The notes: generated from the sequence alone by a model not told the origin. 64,000 nucleotides of DNA from Gammaproteobacteria bacterium HGW-Gammaproteobacteria-11 (GCA_002840055.1 PGZJ01000001.1:248001-312000), one strand, 5' to 3'; shown: positions 53,141-62,995, counted from the stretch's first letter. Translations and numbers: made by a program.

Positions 53141-55863
53141 CAGGTCGTCCTCCCGATCAGGTTGCGCATCATATGCATCACCGAGCCGAACACGGTTAGA
53201 AAAACCCCCAGATCAAAGAGCAATGGTGTACCCAGCTTGATATCCGCCACTGTGACCCAGTGACCGGTCATGTACTGGCCGTCCGCGACCAGACCGAAGA
53301 AACCGGCGCCAGTTGCGCAGGCAAGACCCAGGCCGATCAGTGTCGGCGGCGACACATAGGCCAGGCCGCGTTGAATCCCACGCCCGAAGGTGACTACCAG
53401 CAGGGTAAAGCCTGTGGCAGCCACCAGACCACCAATAAAGCCGCCGCCTGGCAGGTTATGGCCACGCCAGAGTACGGCCAGCGAAGTGACGAGCAATACC
53501 GTTGCCAGGGGACGCATACCCTGACGCAGCAGTATCGAATCGAACTCCGGCAAACCACTGGGCTTGTCTACCGACGTCTGGCCCGCGCCGAGCAGGCTGG
53601 CGGCCGCCAGGGCTGCAATGGCAACCACCAGGATTTCGCCCAGGGTATCCACAGCACGAAAATCCACCAGAATCACATTCACCACATTGCTGCCAAAGCC
53701 ACCGGGCAGGCTGTTGGCCAGAAACCAGTCGGCCAGGTCACCGGGCAAGGGTTGACTGACTGCATTGATGATCAGCAAGGTGACTGACAGGCCCATAAGG
53801 AGAGCCACCAGGCCATGCCACAGATTGATGCTGCGACCACCCAGTCCGCTGGCCGGCACCATGGGCATGCGCCGCAGCACCATGGCCAGAAATACCACCG
53901 TCAGGGTCTCGACCATCAACTGAGTCAGCGCCACATCCGGCGCATTGACCGAGACGAAAAACAATGCCAAGCCAAGACCACTGGCACCCAGCGAGGCAAC
54001 CAATGCCAGCCGTCCAGCCATGAAGGCCGCACCCGCCGCGCCGCCTATCGCCAACATCAGACCCAGCATCCCCGGCAGACTGACGTCAGACAGAACTGAC
54101 GGATCGAACAGGTTGTTGGTCGTGAATGCCAGGCCAAACAAAATGCACAGACTGACTACCAGCGTCATCAGGGCCAGATGCAAGCGTAAAGAACCGTGCT
54201 GGAATTGCCGCGCCACCAGGCCGGCAAACTGAAAAAGGCGACTGAGCAGCAGATCCCACAGCAGATCACCGCTGAGGCTCCAGATTCTGCTCAAACGACC
54301 GGCCAGCGCACGCACGCTTGCTGCCTGAAAATAAAATAGTGTCCCCAGCGCCAGGGTCAGCACGCTGGCAATCACCGCGGGGGTAATACCACCCCAGAGA
54401 TACAGGTTAACGTCGACCTGGCCAGTGGCCACTGACTGGACAGCCGTATTCACCAGCCAGGTTTCCGGCCATTGGTTCCAGGCGCCCAAGCCAAAACCAC
54501 CGACCGCCAGCAACAGCGGTCCGATCCACATGAAAAATCCAACCTCATGGGCCTGGCCGGGATAATCTCCGCGCGAACCAAAAAAGGTCTTGAAGAAAAT
54601 CAAACCGGCTGCCGCCACCAACAGCGCGTTGGTAACGATCATCACCAGGATCACCGTCCAACCCACACTGCCCATTTCAACCAAGCCGGCGTACTTGAAC
54701 TCCTTGGCAATGAAACCGAAAAAGGGCGGTAACCCGGCATTCGAAAACGCCGCCAGCCCCACCGCCACAGCGGTGACCGGCATCAGCGCGGCCAAGCCTC
54801 CCAGCCGCCGCAAGTCACGACTGCCGGCCGCATGATCAATCGAACCAACAGCCATAAACAGGGCGCCCTTGTACAGGGAGTGCGCTACCAGGTAGAGCAC
54901 AAAGGCCTGCAAGCCATAACTGGTATTGGTGCCTATCAGCATGGCCAGTTGACCCAATACTGTGACCGTGGTGTAGGCCAGCATGCGTTTCATGTCGTAC
55001 TGACGTATGGCCAACACTGCACCTATCAGCGCGGTCAGGGCGCCCACTGTTATCAGCACCGTGCTCCAGCCAGCACCACCACCCAGGGTCGGGTTCAAAC
55101 GTGCCAGCAGGTAGATGCCCGCCTTGACCATGGTTGCCGAGTGCAGGTAGGCCGACACCGGGGTCGGCGCATTCATGGCGTTGGGCAACCACAGATGAAA
55201 AGGAAACTGTGCCGACTTGGTAAAGCAGCCAATCAATACCAGCAGCATGATCGCCGGAAACAGCCCATGGGCTTGAACCAGCACTGCATCAAGCTGGGAA
55301 AACTGCCAGGTATCGGCCGCCGTACCGAGCAGAATCAGCCCGGCGAGCAATGCCAGCCCGCCCCCACCGGTGATCAACAGGGCCTGAAGCGCCGCCCGGC
55401 GCGACTCGGGCTTCTCATGCTGAAAACTGATCAGCAGATAGGAGGCCACACTGGTCAGTTCCCAGAACACAAACATGACAATCAGATCATCAGCCAGCAC
55501 CAGCCCGAGCATGGCCATCATGAACGTAAGCAAATAGGCGTAAAACCGCCCAAGATGATGGTGATCCTGCAAGTAAGCGGCCGAATACAACACGATCAAG
55601 GCCCCGATTCCAGTGATCAGCAGGGCGAAGATCAAGGACAAACCGTCCAGCCTGAGGGTAATGGCTACGTCCAGAGCCGGCACCCAGGCCAGGCTGGTTA
55701 TCAACTCCTGACCGCCAGCAACAAGGGGAATCTGGCTGGCAAACCAGATAAAACAGGCGGCAGGAATCAACGCCAGCAAGGCACCTGAGTGGCGTTTGAA
55801 GAGGTGCCAGATCAGCGGAGCCAACAGCGCATTCAAGGCAATGGCCAGGACACTGCTAAGCAT
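53140..55863 (-). CDS. mrpA: Fused Mrp antiporter subunit A-B, operon 2
   Basis: A 907-residue MrpA-MrpB fusion with the same layout as operon 1: ND5-like part ([40 protein letters not shown]) and MrpB part ([20 protein letters not shown]). The ATG at 55863 has no good ribosome site (ggattatttgaATG). The 263 bases upstream hold no gene; TTGTCC and AATTAT at 17-base spacing on the minus strand are a weak promoter candidate. Confidence 0.92.
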   Translation of the reverse strand: MLSSVLAIALNALLAPLIWHLFKRHSGALLALIPAACFIWFASQIPLVAGGQELITSLAWVPALDVAITLRLDGLSLIFALLITGIGALIVLYSAAYLQDHHHLGRFYAYLLTFMMAMLGLVLADDLIVMFVFWELTSVASYLLISFQHEKPESRRAALQALLITGGGGLALLAGLILLGTAADTWQFSQLDAVLVQAHGLFPAIMLLVLIGCFTKSAQFPFHLWLPNAMNAPTPVSAYLHSATMVKAGIYLLARLNPTLGGGAGWSTVLITVGALTALIGAVLAIRQYDMKRMLAYTTVTVLGQLAMLIGTNTSYGLQAFVLYLVAHSLYKGALFMAVGSIDHAAGSRDLRRLGGLAALMPVTAVAVGLAAFSNAGLPPFFGFIAKEFKYAGLVEMGSVGWTVILVMIVTNALLVAAAGLIFFKTFFGSRGDYPGQAHEVGFFMWIGPLLLAVGGFGLGAWNQWPETWLVNTAVQSVATGQVDVNLYLWGGITPAVIASVLTLALGTLFYFQAASVRALAGRLSRIWSLSGDLLWDLLLSRLFQFAGLVARQFQHGSLRLHLALMTLVVSLCILFGLAFTTNNLFDPSVLSDVSLPGMLGLMLAIGGAAGAAFMAGRLALVASLGASGLGLALFFVSVNAPDVALTQLMVETLTVVFLAMVLRRMPMVPASGLGGRSINLWHGLVALLMGLSVTLLIINAVSQPLPGDLADWFLANSLPGGFGSNVVNVILVDFRAVDTLGEILVVAIAALAAASLLGAGQTSVDKPSGLPEFDSILLRQGMRPLATVLLVTSLAVLWRGHNLPGGGFIGGLVAATGFTLLVVTFGRGIQRGLAYVSPPTLIGLGLACATGAGFFGLVADGQYMTGHWVTVADIKLGTPLLFDLGVFLTVFGSVMHMMRNLIGRTT

Positions 55864-56126
55864 TCAAATAATCCGTAACGTCGCGTTTTTGGTCATGCTT
55901 CTCACTCCGAGCTGGACGACGCCCATAATTAACACAGAATGAAAGCTGGACAACATCCTGCCTGAAGAGGGGTTTGACGCAGACATGCTGCCAGGAGATC
56001 GGCGCATAAATAAGAAGGGATTGCATTGCGGCTTGTAGCAATTTGAATCAATTCGATCATGCCCGAGCTGTGAAACGGCTGGCCATGCCGGAGGAGAAGC
56101 CGTCGCCTCCCCTCCCTGGCAGACTC

Positions 56127-56588
56127 CTACTTGGATACTCTTGAAACGCCGTTAACCGTCAGAATACGCACACGCTCGCCGGCAAAGAAGGATACCGCCG
56201 GATCAGCCTCCTGAACGTAAGCCCTGGTCTGACCATCATCCTCTCGCACGGTAATTTCCACACCCTGGCTACGCGTAATACCTTCCTCAGCGGCTGCGCC
56301 AACCATGCCACCTGCCACTGCACCCACAACACCGGCTATAACGCTGCCGCGTCCACCGCCCACACTTGAGCCCGCGACACCACCAACCACAGCGCCAGCC
56401 GCTGGACCAATCGGGGTCTTGGTACCCTCAATCTGAACCGGCCGCACCGACTCTATAGTGCCCATGCGCACAGTCTGGGGCGCTCGAGCCTGATCACGAC
56501 TGTAAACATCACCGGTCAACTTCGAGGCACAGCCGCCGAGCCCGAGTAGGGCTATCAGGGCAGCGCTAATGAGAATTTGCTTTTTCAT
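56127..56588 (-). CDS. slyB: SlyB-like glycine-zipper outer-membrane lipoprotein
   Basis: A 153-residue lipoprotein (signal MKKQILISAALIALLGLGGC). A GxxxG-rich glycine zipper (about 60-105, GPAAGAVVGGVAGSSVGGGR and on) and a C-terminal beta domain match the SlyB/PcpP type (YSRDQARAPQTVRMGTIESV). SlyB stabilises the outer membrane under stress. It is a single-gene unit. Confidence 0.85.
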   Translation of the reverse strand: MKKQILISAALIALLGLGGCASKLTGDVYSRDQARAPQTVRMGTIESVRPVQIEGTKTPIGPAAGAVVGGVAGSSVGGGRGSVIAGVVGAVAGGMVGAAAEEGITRSQGVEITVREDDGQTRAYVQEADPAVSFFAGERVRILTVNGVSRVSK

Positions 56589-56867
56589 GGTTCACCCCTG
56601 TCAATTCACGATAATGCTTTGACGCTCAAATTCGCCAAACGTTGCGCTTCAAGAGAGTAAATGCTGTCTGCCACTCATCGACTCACAACTCAGAATGAAG
56701 CCAGAGGGGTCGAAAAACCAATATCTACCGGCTATAATGCCGCCCGTTTTGAGTCGGGATTGGCATAGCCAATACCCTTTCCAGCCATTTTCTGTTTCGT
56801 TGTAACCCCGCCACAACAATAACAATACCAAGCAGGTTGCCGAACACGCCCTAACCGGAGGTGTTGT

Positions 56868-57143
56868 GTGCCCGTATTTCAAGCGGCTTGGACGTTTTAT
56901 CTGAACAACCCGGCGCTGGTCATCAATGGCCTCGCGCTGTTTTATGCACTGAGTGGCAGTTGGTTATTGCTGGCGACACAAATTCGCGCCAGCCGCCAGA
57001 CCAGCCTGCTGGTGACCAGCCCCGCCGCCAGCGAGATCACCCTGGCGCCGGCTACATTGCGTATCAACCGCATGTTCAACAGTGTTGGTTTTGCCTGCCT
57101 GGGCCTGGCGCTGCTGTTAAGCCTGATCAGCACCCAGGTCTAA
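56868..57143 (+). CDS. Small two-helix membrane protein
   Basis: A 91-residue protein with membrane segments at about 16-36 and 68-88, starting at GTG 56868 with ribosome site ccggagg. The sequence NNPALVINGLALFYALSGSW is conserved in pseudomonads, without known function. Its last 27 bases overlap the end of the convergent acyltransferase gene. Confidence 0.7.
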   Translation: MPVFQAAWTFYLNNPALVINGLALFYALSGSWLLLATQIRASRQTSLLVTSPAASEITLAPATLRINRMFNSVGFACLGLALLLSLISTQV

Positions 57144-58280
57144 GAAACGCTGCCGGCTGATCACCGGATTGGCGTACTGCATCAACCAGTATGGCCGCTG
57201 CGCCTCAGGGCAGGCGGCCAGACGCTGTTCAAAGCGAGCCTGCTCTTCGCGCAGCACCTCAGCATCAAAGTGTTGCCGCCAACCCTCAACCGCCTTGGCT
57301 TGCGGCTGCCCCATGCGCTCCATGGCCAGGTAGTTGCTGGCATATAAACGGTATTGCGAGAGAATCTGCCGATCGGCCTCGTCGGCCACTGACCGCGCAT
57401 CGGTATAACCCGAGACCATGGGTTGACCGAAGGCAACGTGCACCCGCCCCTTGTAGCCCATCAGCCCCATGGCAATGGAACGATCATCTTCTCCGGGCTG
57501 CTTGGTATAGCTTCCGGTTCGAGCCCGCTGCTCCAATTCGCCCGCCTTCAGCAGGTCACAGGGATCCCACTCGTAGGAAATCGACACCGGAACGATATTC
57601 AGCGAGTCAATCACCTCGTTGAAGGGCTCAGCCTTGCGGCTCATGCACAGCATCTTGATGATCGCCGTATCCGTCTCATCCAGCCCATCCTTGGCCCGCC
57701 CTTCCGCCTGGGCAATCCAGATCGAGTGCCCACGGGCAATGGAATGATGGATATAGGCAGACAGGGTCTGATAGACGCCCAGCTTCTCTCGTCGCCCCGC
57801 TACCGAGCGGTGCACGATGAAACTCTTGTTCAGGCGCATCAGATCGCCGACGAAGGGACGCTGCAACAGATTGTCGCCAATGGCTATGCGGGGCGTAGGG
57901 TGACCGGCGTGGTACAAGGCGTAATTGACAAAGGCCGGGTCCATGACGATATCACGGTGATTGGCCAGAAACAGATGGGGCTGGGTTTTGCTCAGGTTAT
58001 CCAGGCCACTGTAAGTAACCGTGAGGGTACTGCGCTCGATGACCGCATCCAGGTAGGGATAAACCTTCAATTGCAAAGCATCGACAGTGTTGACGCCGCG
58101 GACTTCCTGGCGCAGTTTCAGGCCAATCAAAGGCCCCACCAGGGCAGGCAACCAGCGACTCAGCACCGGAAAGCGGTAACGCGCCAGCATCGCCAGTAAA
58201 TCACGGTCATGCAGCAGACGGCTGAGAACCGGAGCCACTTCCTCATCCGAATAGGGTCTGATGGCATCAAACTCGCCCAT
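57117..58280 (-). CDS. Glycerophosphate acyltransferase-like protein
   Basis: A 387-residue acyltransferase of the PlsC/PlsB-type superfamily. The catalytic motif is HRDIVMD (H-x4-D) near residue 107. The later motifs (FIVHRSVAGRREKLG; IWIAQAEGRAKDGLDETDTA; IVPVSISYEWDPCDL) fit the bacterial PlsB-related cytoplasmic group. It lacks a clear membrane span. It probably transfers acyl chains to a lysophospholipid or glycerol phosphate; the substrate is not set by sequence. Confidence 0.82.
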   Translation of the reverse strand: MGEFDAIRPYSDEEVAPVLSRLLHDRDLLAMLARYRFPVLSRWLPALVGPLIGLKLRQEVRGVNTVDALQLKVYPYLDAVIERSTLTVTYSGLDNLSKTQPHLFLANHRDIVMDPAFVNYALYHAGHPTPRIAIGDNLLQRPFVGDLMRLNKSFIVHRSVAGRREKLGVYQTLSAYIHHSIARGHSIWIAQAEGRAKDGLDETDTAIIKMLCMSRKAEPFNEVIDSLNIVPVSISYEWDPCDLLKAGELEQRARTGSYTKQPGEDDRSIAMGLMGYKGRVHVAFGQPMVSGYTDARSVADEADRQILSQYRLYASNYLAMERMGQPQAKAVEGWRQHFDAEVLREEQARFEQRLAACPEAQRPYWLMQYANPVISRQRFLDLGADQA

Positions 58281-58396
58281 GTTGTCCTCTTGTCTGACTG
58301 GGTAGGGCGCGCATTATGCGTCGCCGAGCGTGGTTTCACCAGATTGACGATAGCGCTACACTGCAGGTCACCTAGATAACCTTCCAGGATCCACAT

Positions 58397-58591
58397 ATGC
58401 AAGCCATGGATGAAGCCGACCTGCAATGCCCGCATTGCGGCGAGCCCATCAGTCTGCTGCTCGACCTGAGCGGTGGAACTCAATCCTATATCGAGGATTG
58501 CCAGGTCTGTTGCCAGCCCATCCACGTCAGTGTGTGGGTAGATGAGGGTAACGATGAGTATCAGGTTGATTTGCGCCGCGAGCAGGACTGA
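58397..58591 (+). CDS. CPXCG-motif cysteine-rich protein
   Basis: A 64-residue protein with CPHCGEP and CQVCCQP, two knuckles likely to bind one zinc ion. The family is widespread in gammaproteobacteria and has no known function. It is followed by the DUF2007 gene after one base and then the SRAP gene, so the three form an operon. Confidence 0.85.
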   Translation: MQAMDEADLQCPHCGEPISLLLDLSGGTQSYIEDCQVCCQPIHVSVWVDEGNDEYQVDLRREQD

Positions 58592-58592
58592 C

Positions 58593-58832
58593 ATGCTCTG
58601 CGCGTACCACCCTCAAGACCTGGCAGAGGCCGAACTGCTCAGATACATGCTGACAGATCATCGGATCAACTGCCATATCAGTGGGCAGTACCTGCAGGGC
58701 GCCATGGGTGAGTTGCCGGCTCTTGATCTGCTCGGCCTGTGGGTAGCGGCTGAGGATCTGGGACTGGCTCGACAGCTGATTCAGTCATGGCTGGAAGCCA
58801 CACCGATACTGCCGGATACGGAGAGCGAATGA
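58593..58832 (+). CDS. DUF2007 family protein
   Basis: A 79-residue protein (LAEAELLRYMLTDHRINCHI; SGQYLQGAMGELPALDLLGL) of the DUF2007 putative signal-transducing family. ATG 58593 is one base after the previous stop. The end overlaps the SRAP gene by four bases. Confidence 0.82.
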   Translation: MLCAYHPQDLAEAELLRYMLTDHRINCHISGQYLQGAMGELPALDLLGLWVAAEDLGLARQLIQSWLEATPILPDTESE

Positions 58833-59476
58833 GCGGTCGTCTGGCACAGTTTACTCCGCCCGGCCTCAAGCCACCTGAGGGCTGGCAGCCGGCCTGGAAC
58901 ATTGCCCCGGGACAGTCCCTGCTGATCCTGCGCAAAAACGCGGGCAAACTCGACTGCTCGCAGGTGCTATGGAACCTGACACCCGGCTGGCTCAAGCAAC
59001 TCGATCGTGCTGCCTTCAGCGCCCAGGCCGAATACCTGCATGAGAAACCCATGTTTGCCCAGGCCTTTGCCCAGCGCCGCTGCATTATCCCGGTTGATGG
59101 CTATTTTGTCTGGCATAGCCAGGGCAAACGCAAACAGCCCTGGTACCTGCGCAGGATGCAGGGTGGCATGGCGCTGGCTGGAATCTGGGAACGCTACAGT
59201 GTCGCCGATGGGGTTTTCTGGGACAGCTGCGCGCTTGTTACCGTACCGGCAACCGGGCTGGCAGCACGCCTGGGCACGCGCATGCCGGCCACGCTGAACA
59301 GTGGCGAACAGGCTATCTGGCTCGCCTCTGCTACCGCCGTGAGCAGCTTGCAACCCCTGCTGTTGAATGCCACATCCCAGGTCGAGATGATGTACCCGGT
59401 CAATCCGGCCATGAGCAGCCCGGCGACGCAGGGCGCGCAATGCTGCACGCCCAGCGGCACGGCCGTACTGCTCTGA
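58829..59476 (+). CDS. SRAP/YedK-family protein with lost catalytic residues
   Basis: A 215-residue SRAP (HMCES/YedK) homologue recognised by NIAPG (residues 24-28), VLWNLTPGW (46-54), RRCIIPVDGYFVW (83-95) and TRMP (150-153). Active family members crosslink abasic sites through Cys2 and need Asn75, Glu105 and His160 (E. coli YedK numbering). Here position 2 is Ser, Asn75 aligns with S64, Arg77 with Q66, Glu105 with V94 and His160 with G149. The start is firm (ATG AGC GGT CGT, overlapping the previous stop). It is therefore probably a non-catalytic paralogue that may still bind single-stranded or abasic DNA. Confidence 0.82.
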   Translation: MSGRLAQFTPPGLKPPEGWQPAWNIAPGQSLLILRKNAGKLDCSQVLWNLTPGWLKQLDRAAFSAQAEYLHEKPMFAQAFAQRRCIIPVDGYFVWHSQGKRKQPWYLRRMQGGMALAGIWERYSVADGVFWDSCALVTVPATGLAARLGTRMPATLNSGEQAIWLASATAVSSLQPLLLNATSQVEMMYPVNPAMSSPATQGAQCCTPSGTAVLL

Positions 59477-61612
59477 TCAGACCTTGAACTGATTGATCAA
59501 TCGGCGCTGATGCTCGGCCAGCTTGGTCAGCCCGGCGCTGGCCTGTGATGCCTCCTGAGCACCGCCGGCTACCGACTTGGCTACCTGATCAATGGTCGCC
59601 ACATTACGGTTGACATCCTCTGCCACAGCACTCTGCTGCTCTGCGGCACTGGCAATCTGGGTATTCATTTCAGTAATGATGGAAACGGCCTGGGTGATTG
59701 AGGTCAACGCCGCGTCGGCCTCTTCAGCCTGCAGAACGCTATCTTCAGTGCGACTGCGGCTTTGCTCCATGACCTTGACCGTATCGCGGGTGCCCTTCTG
59801 CAGTTGCTCGATCATCACCTGAATTTCCTCAGTCGAGCGCTGTGTCTTCTGGGCCAGGTTGCGGACTTCATCGGCCACTACGGCAAAACCGCGCCCCTGC
59901 TCACCGGCACGGGCGGCCTCGATGGCTGCATTCAGTGCCAGCAGGTTGGTCTGCTCGGCAATACCACGAATGGTATCGAGAATACCGGTAATGTTCTGAC
60001 TGTCCCGAGCCAGTGACTGCACGCTGGCAACCGCCTGTTGAATGTCGGCAGACAGGCACTGGATCGACTCGGCGGTGGACTTGACCACGTCACGACCATG
60101 ATTGGCCGAGCGGTCGGCATTGTTCGCTGCTTCCGCTGCCTGTGCGGCGTTGCGCGCGACATCCTGCGCTGTCGCCGTCATTTCGGTGACGGCCGTAGCG
60201 ACCAGATCAATCTCGCTGAGCTGGCGCTGAATGCCGTCGTTGGTCCGCATGGCAATATCGGCTGTACTTTCCGAGGCATCTGTTACCTGCTGTACGGAAC
60301 CGACCACTTCACGAATCATCCCCTGGAGTTTATCCAGGAAGGCATTGAAGCCGCGGGCAATGTCCCCCAGCTCGTCATTGCGGTCGACCTTCAGACGCCG
60401 GGTCAGATCGCCCTCACCCTTGGCTATGTCATCGAGCATGACCACCAACCGCCGGGCCGGACGTGACAGTCCCAGACCGACCATGGTCATGACGCCAAGA
60501 CCTAACAGAGCAACCAGCAAACCTATGCCCGCCATGGTCAGCGCATCCCTGGACTGACGGCTATCCAACTCGGCCGTCAAGGTATTCAGTTCTGCCATGA
60601 CAGCATCAAGCGGCAACGTCATGAGCAGCACCCAGCGGGTCCCGGTGTCAGCAATATTGATGGGCAGTATCAGCTCGATATGCCCCCCGGCTTCGTCGAT
60701 GTCATACACCAGACTGTCGCCCAGGCTGCCAAGATTGGCTACCTCATTGGCATCCAGCACCTGACTGGCCGCATCCCCGGGCTTTGCTCCTTCACCGGTA
60801 AAGGCCACAATCCGGCCATTACCACTGATCAGCATCTGCTCGCCGCTGCCACTGAACAGGTTGGCGTTACTTCGCTGCAGCAGGTCCTGCAGAAAATCCA
60901 GTGACAGATCCGCACCCACAATGCCCATGAATTCGCCTTCCGAAAGGATCGGCACGTTAAACGAGGACAACATCACAGTCTGCCCACTCATCTCATAGGG
61001 CGCCGGATCAATCACGCAGGGCTTCAGGCTGTCACGACTGCACAGGTAGTACTCCCCCTCTCGCACGCCAGTGGGAAGCAGCGTCTCACTTTCCAGGTCG
61101 GTCAAGGCCTCGAGCATCAACTCGCCACTTTCACTGCGATACCACCAGGGCATAAAGCGGCCTGAACCGTCGTAGCCATCCGTTTCAACGCCTTCGAAAT
61201 ACTGATCAAGGTCATCAAAGGCCGCCGGCTCCCAGGCGATATAAACACTCAGCAGATCCGGATTCTCGGCCAGCGTCTTGCGCGCCACCCGGTTCATTTC
61301 CTCTCGACTCATCATCAAACTGGGCAGACCGTCGTCCTGAATTTCATCCAGCATCTGGTTCAGCGCCGCCAGTTGGCTGGCGACCAGCAGCGGGTATTCC
61401 AGTCTTCGCTGAATACGCTCGCTCTCCGCGTTGGCAATGGAAATCAGGCGTCGCTCAATCTGGGTTTCCAGCAGTGCTCGGCTGTTTTCCTGAACAAAGT
61501 CCTGACTACGCTGCCCCGCGTTGAGACTGAACAGCGTCATGATGGCAACAGAGACGAACAGACTGGCACCGGCAAGCGTGGTAATAGCCAACTGGATGGA
61601 TTTGAATTTCAT
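59477..61612 (-). CDS. Methyl-accepting chemotaxis protein with dCache domain
   Basis: A 711-residue chemoreceptor. It has a membrane segment (about 12-30), a long periplasmic double-Cache domain (about 40-335; [30 protein letters not shown]) and a second membrane segment (about 353-380). A HAMP domain and the signalling hairpin follow, with the conserved tip ([31 protein letters not shown]). No CheR-binding pentapeptide is present at the C-terminus. The ligand is unknown; an amino acid or amine would be usual. A sigma-28-like site lies upstream. Confidence 0.9.
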   Translation of the reverse strand: MKFKSIQLAITTLAGASLFVSVAIMTLFSLNAGQRSQDFVQENSRALLETQIERRLISIANAESERIQRRLEYPLLVASQLAALNQMLDEIQDDGLPSLMMSREEMNRVARKTLAENPDLLSVYIAWEPAAFDDLDQYFEGVETDGYDGSGRFMPWWYRSESGELMLEALTDLESETLLPTGVREGEYYLCSRDSLKPCVIDPAPYEMSGQTVMLSSFNVPILSEGEFMGIVGADLSLDFLQDLLQRSNANLFSGSGEQMLISGNGRIVAFTGEGAKPGDAASQVLDANEVANLGSLGDSLVYDIDEAGGHIELILPINIADTGTRWVLLMTLPLDAVMAELNTLTAELDSRQSRDALTMAGIGLLVALLGLGVMTMVGLGLSRPARRLVVMLDDIAKGEGDLTRRLKVDRNDELGDIARGFNAFLDKLQGMIREVVGSVQQVTDASESTADIAMRTNDGIQRQLSEIDLVATAVTEMTATAQDVARNAAQAAEAANNADRSANHGRDVVKSTAESIQCLSADIQQAVASVQSLARDSQNITGILDTIRGIAEQTNLLALNAAIEAARAGEQGRGFAVVADEVRNLAQKTQRSTEEIQVMIEQLQKGTRDTVKVMEQSRSRTEDSVLQAEEADAALTSITQAVSIITEMNTQIASAAEQQSAVAEDVNRNVATIDQVAKSVAGGAQEASQASAGLTKLAEHQRRLINQFKV

Positions 61613-61644
61613 GAACGTCTCCGAATAAGCAACCTGTCACAGCC

Positions 61645-61671
61645 ATATCGGCCAGCCTCGGGTTTTCTGCA
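61645..61671 (-). promoter_or_regulatory. Sigma-28-like promoter of the chemoreceptor gene
   Basis: GCCGATAT on the minus strand (61645-61652) matches the FliA -10 in seven of eight positions and is 33 bases upstream of the start. The -35 position 15 bases further reads TGCA, a poor match, so this is a weak candidate. Confidence 0.4.
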
Positions 61672-61777
61672 GCAAATAACCGCCCTGATGAAAACTTTAG
61701 TTCATTTGATGGTCAAAGCTGCACTTAGTGTGAACAATAGCGGTTTTTTCAACCGGGTCATTCAAAGGATGAATTCC

Positions 61778-62590
61778 ATGCGTATGCGTTACCTGCTGTG
61801 CCTGCCACTTGCTCTGCTCATTGGCTGTGAAACCGTTCAGACAACCCAGGGCGGCGCCGTCGGCGTTGACCGCCAGCAACGCATGTTCAGTGCCCTGCCG
61901 AGTGCCGAAGTAGACCGCATGGCGGCTGAGTCCTATGCTCAGATGCTGTCTGAAGCGCGCAACAAACGTGTGCTTAACACGGATGCTGCCATGGTCCGAC
62001 GTTTGCGCAGTATTGCCGACGAGCTGATCCCGGAGGTCGTCAACTTCCGTCAGGATGCGCGCAACTGGAACTGGGAAGTCAATCTGATCAAGAGTGAAGA
62101 GCTGAATGCCAGTTGCGCACCCGGCGGCAAGATTCTGTTCTACAGCGGCATCATTACCCGCCTGCAACTGACCGATGATGAAATTGCCCAGATCATGGGC
62201 CATGAAATTGCCCATGCCCTGCGTGAGCACGGGCGTGAAGCCATTTCACGTGCCTACGTAACACAAACTGGTGCACAACTGGCTGGTGCTCTGTTGGGTC
62301 TGGGGGAAGGGACTCAGCAAATGGCCAACCAGGCGGTACAGGTTGGCTTGACCTTGCCCAACAGCAGGGCCAATGAAAGTGAGGCTGATCTGATTGGTAT
62401 GGAGCTGGCCGCCCGAGCCGGTTACAACCCCCAGGCCGCTGTTACGCTGTGGCAGAAAATGGCCAGCGCCTCACAGGGTGAACCGCCAGCTTTCCTTAGT
62501 ACCCACCCGTCCTCATCTGGCCGCATTCAGAGTCTGCAAGCGGCCATACCACGCGTACAGCCGCTTTATGAAGCGGCCCGCCGCCGCTAA
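61778..62590 (+). CDS. M48-family metalloprotease lipoprotein (LoiP-like)
   Basis: A 270-residue envelope protease (signal ending LLIGC, lipoprotein Cys17). The zinc-binding HEIAH motif is at residues 142-146 and the third ligand region is NESEAD. LoiP- and BepA-type proteases degrade or refold outer-membrane proteins. ATG 61778 has ribosome site aaagga at a good distance; ATG 61769 is also in frame. Confidence 0.85.
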   Translation: MRMRYLLCLPLALLIGCETVQTTQGGAVGVDRQQRMFSALPSAEVDRMAAESYAQMLSEARNKRVLNTDAAMVRRLRSIADELIPEVVNFRQDARNWNWEVNLIKSEELNASCAPGGKILFYSGIITRLQLTDDEIAQIMGHEIAHALREHGREAISRAYVTQTGAQLAGALLGLGEGTQQMANQAVQVGLTLPNSRANESEADLIGMELAARAGYNPQAAVTLWQKMASASQGEPPAFLSTHPSSSGRIQSLQAAIPRVQPLYEAARRR

Positions 62591-62668
62591 CTGTCAGTGG
62601 GCTGATGACCCGATTGCACCACCATCAGCCCTTGATCCATTACTCAACCCGCATCAGTGAGTCACATC

Positions 62669-62983
62669 ATGAGCACGCTTCGCCAGTTCTTCACCGTCTT
62701 ACTGTTGAGCTTCAGCCTGTTGGGGCTCGCCGCCTGCAGCGTAACCTCGGGTCAGAAGTCGCCAGGCGAGTTTGTCGATGACAGCCTGATTACCACCCAG
62801 GTAAAAGCCGCCTTTGTTCGCGACAGTGAGATCAGAGCCTTTGAAATCAATGTGGAAACCTACAAGGGCGTCGTACAGCTGAGCGGATTCGTCAGCTCAA
62901 GCAGCTCGGCTAGCCGTGCCGTGGCCATTGCCCGTCAGGTCAACGGCGTCAAGGCCGTGCGTAACGATATGCAAATACGCTGA
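62669..62983 (+). CDS. BON-domain lipoprotein
   Basis: A 104-residue lipoprotein (signal MSTLRQFFTVLLLSFSLLGL, lipobox LAAC) with one BON domain (DDSLITTQVKAAFVRDSEIR; VYKGVVQLSGFVSS-type core). BON proteins of the DolP/OsmY type bind phospholipid and maintain envelope integrity. It follows the protease gene by 78 bases on the same strand. Confidence 0.83.
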   Translation: MSTLRQFFTVLLLSFSLLGLAACSVTSGQKSPGEFVDDSLITTQVKAAFVRDSEIRAFEINVETYKGVVQLSGFVSSSSSASRAVAIARQVNGVKAVRNDMQIR

Positions 62984-62995
62984 TTGCGTGCCGGC

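Noticed and set aside
54832..55788. 318-codon plus-strand frame inside the second mrpA gene
   Set aside because: It is the antisense of a well-conserved membrane protein, very rich in Gln and His, with no recognisable motif.
56649..56882. Minus-strand frame upstream of the small membrane protein
   Set aside because: Its composition is unlike its neighbours, it has no ribosome site, and it covers the probable promoter region of the GTG-started gene on the other strand.
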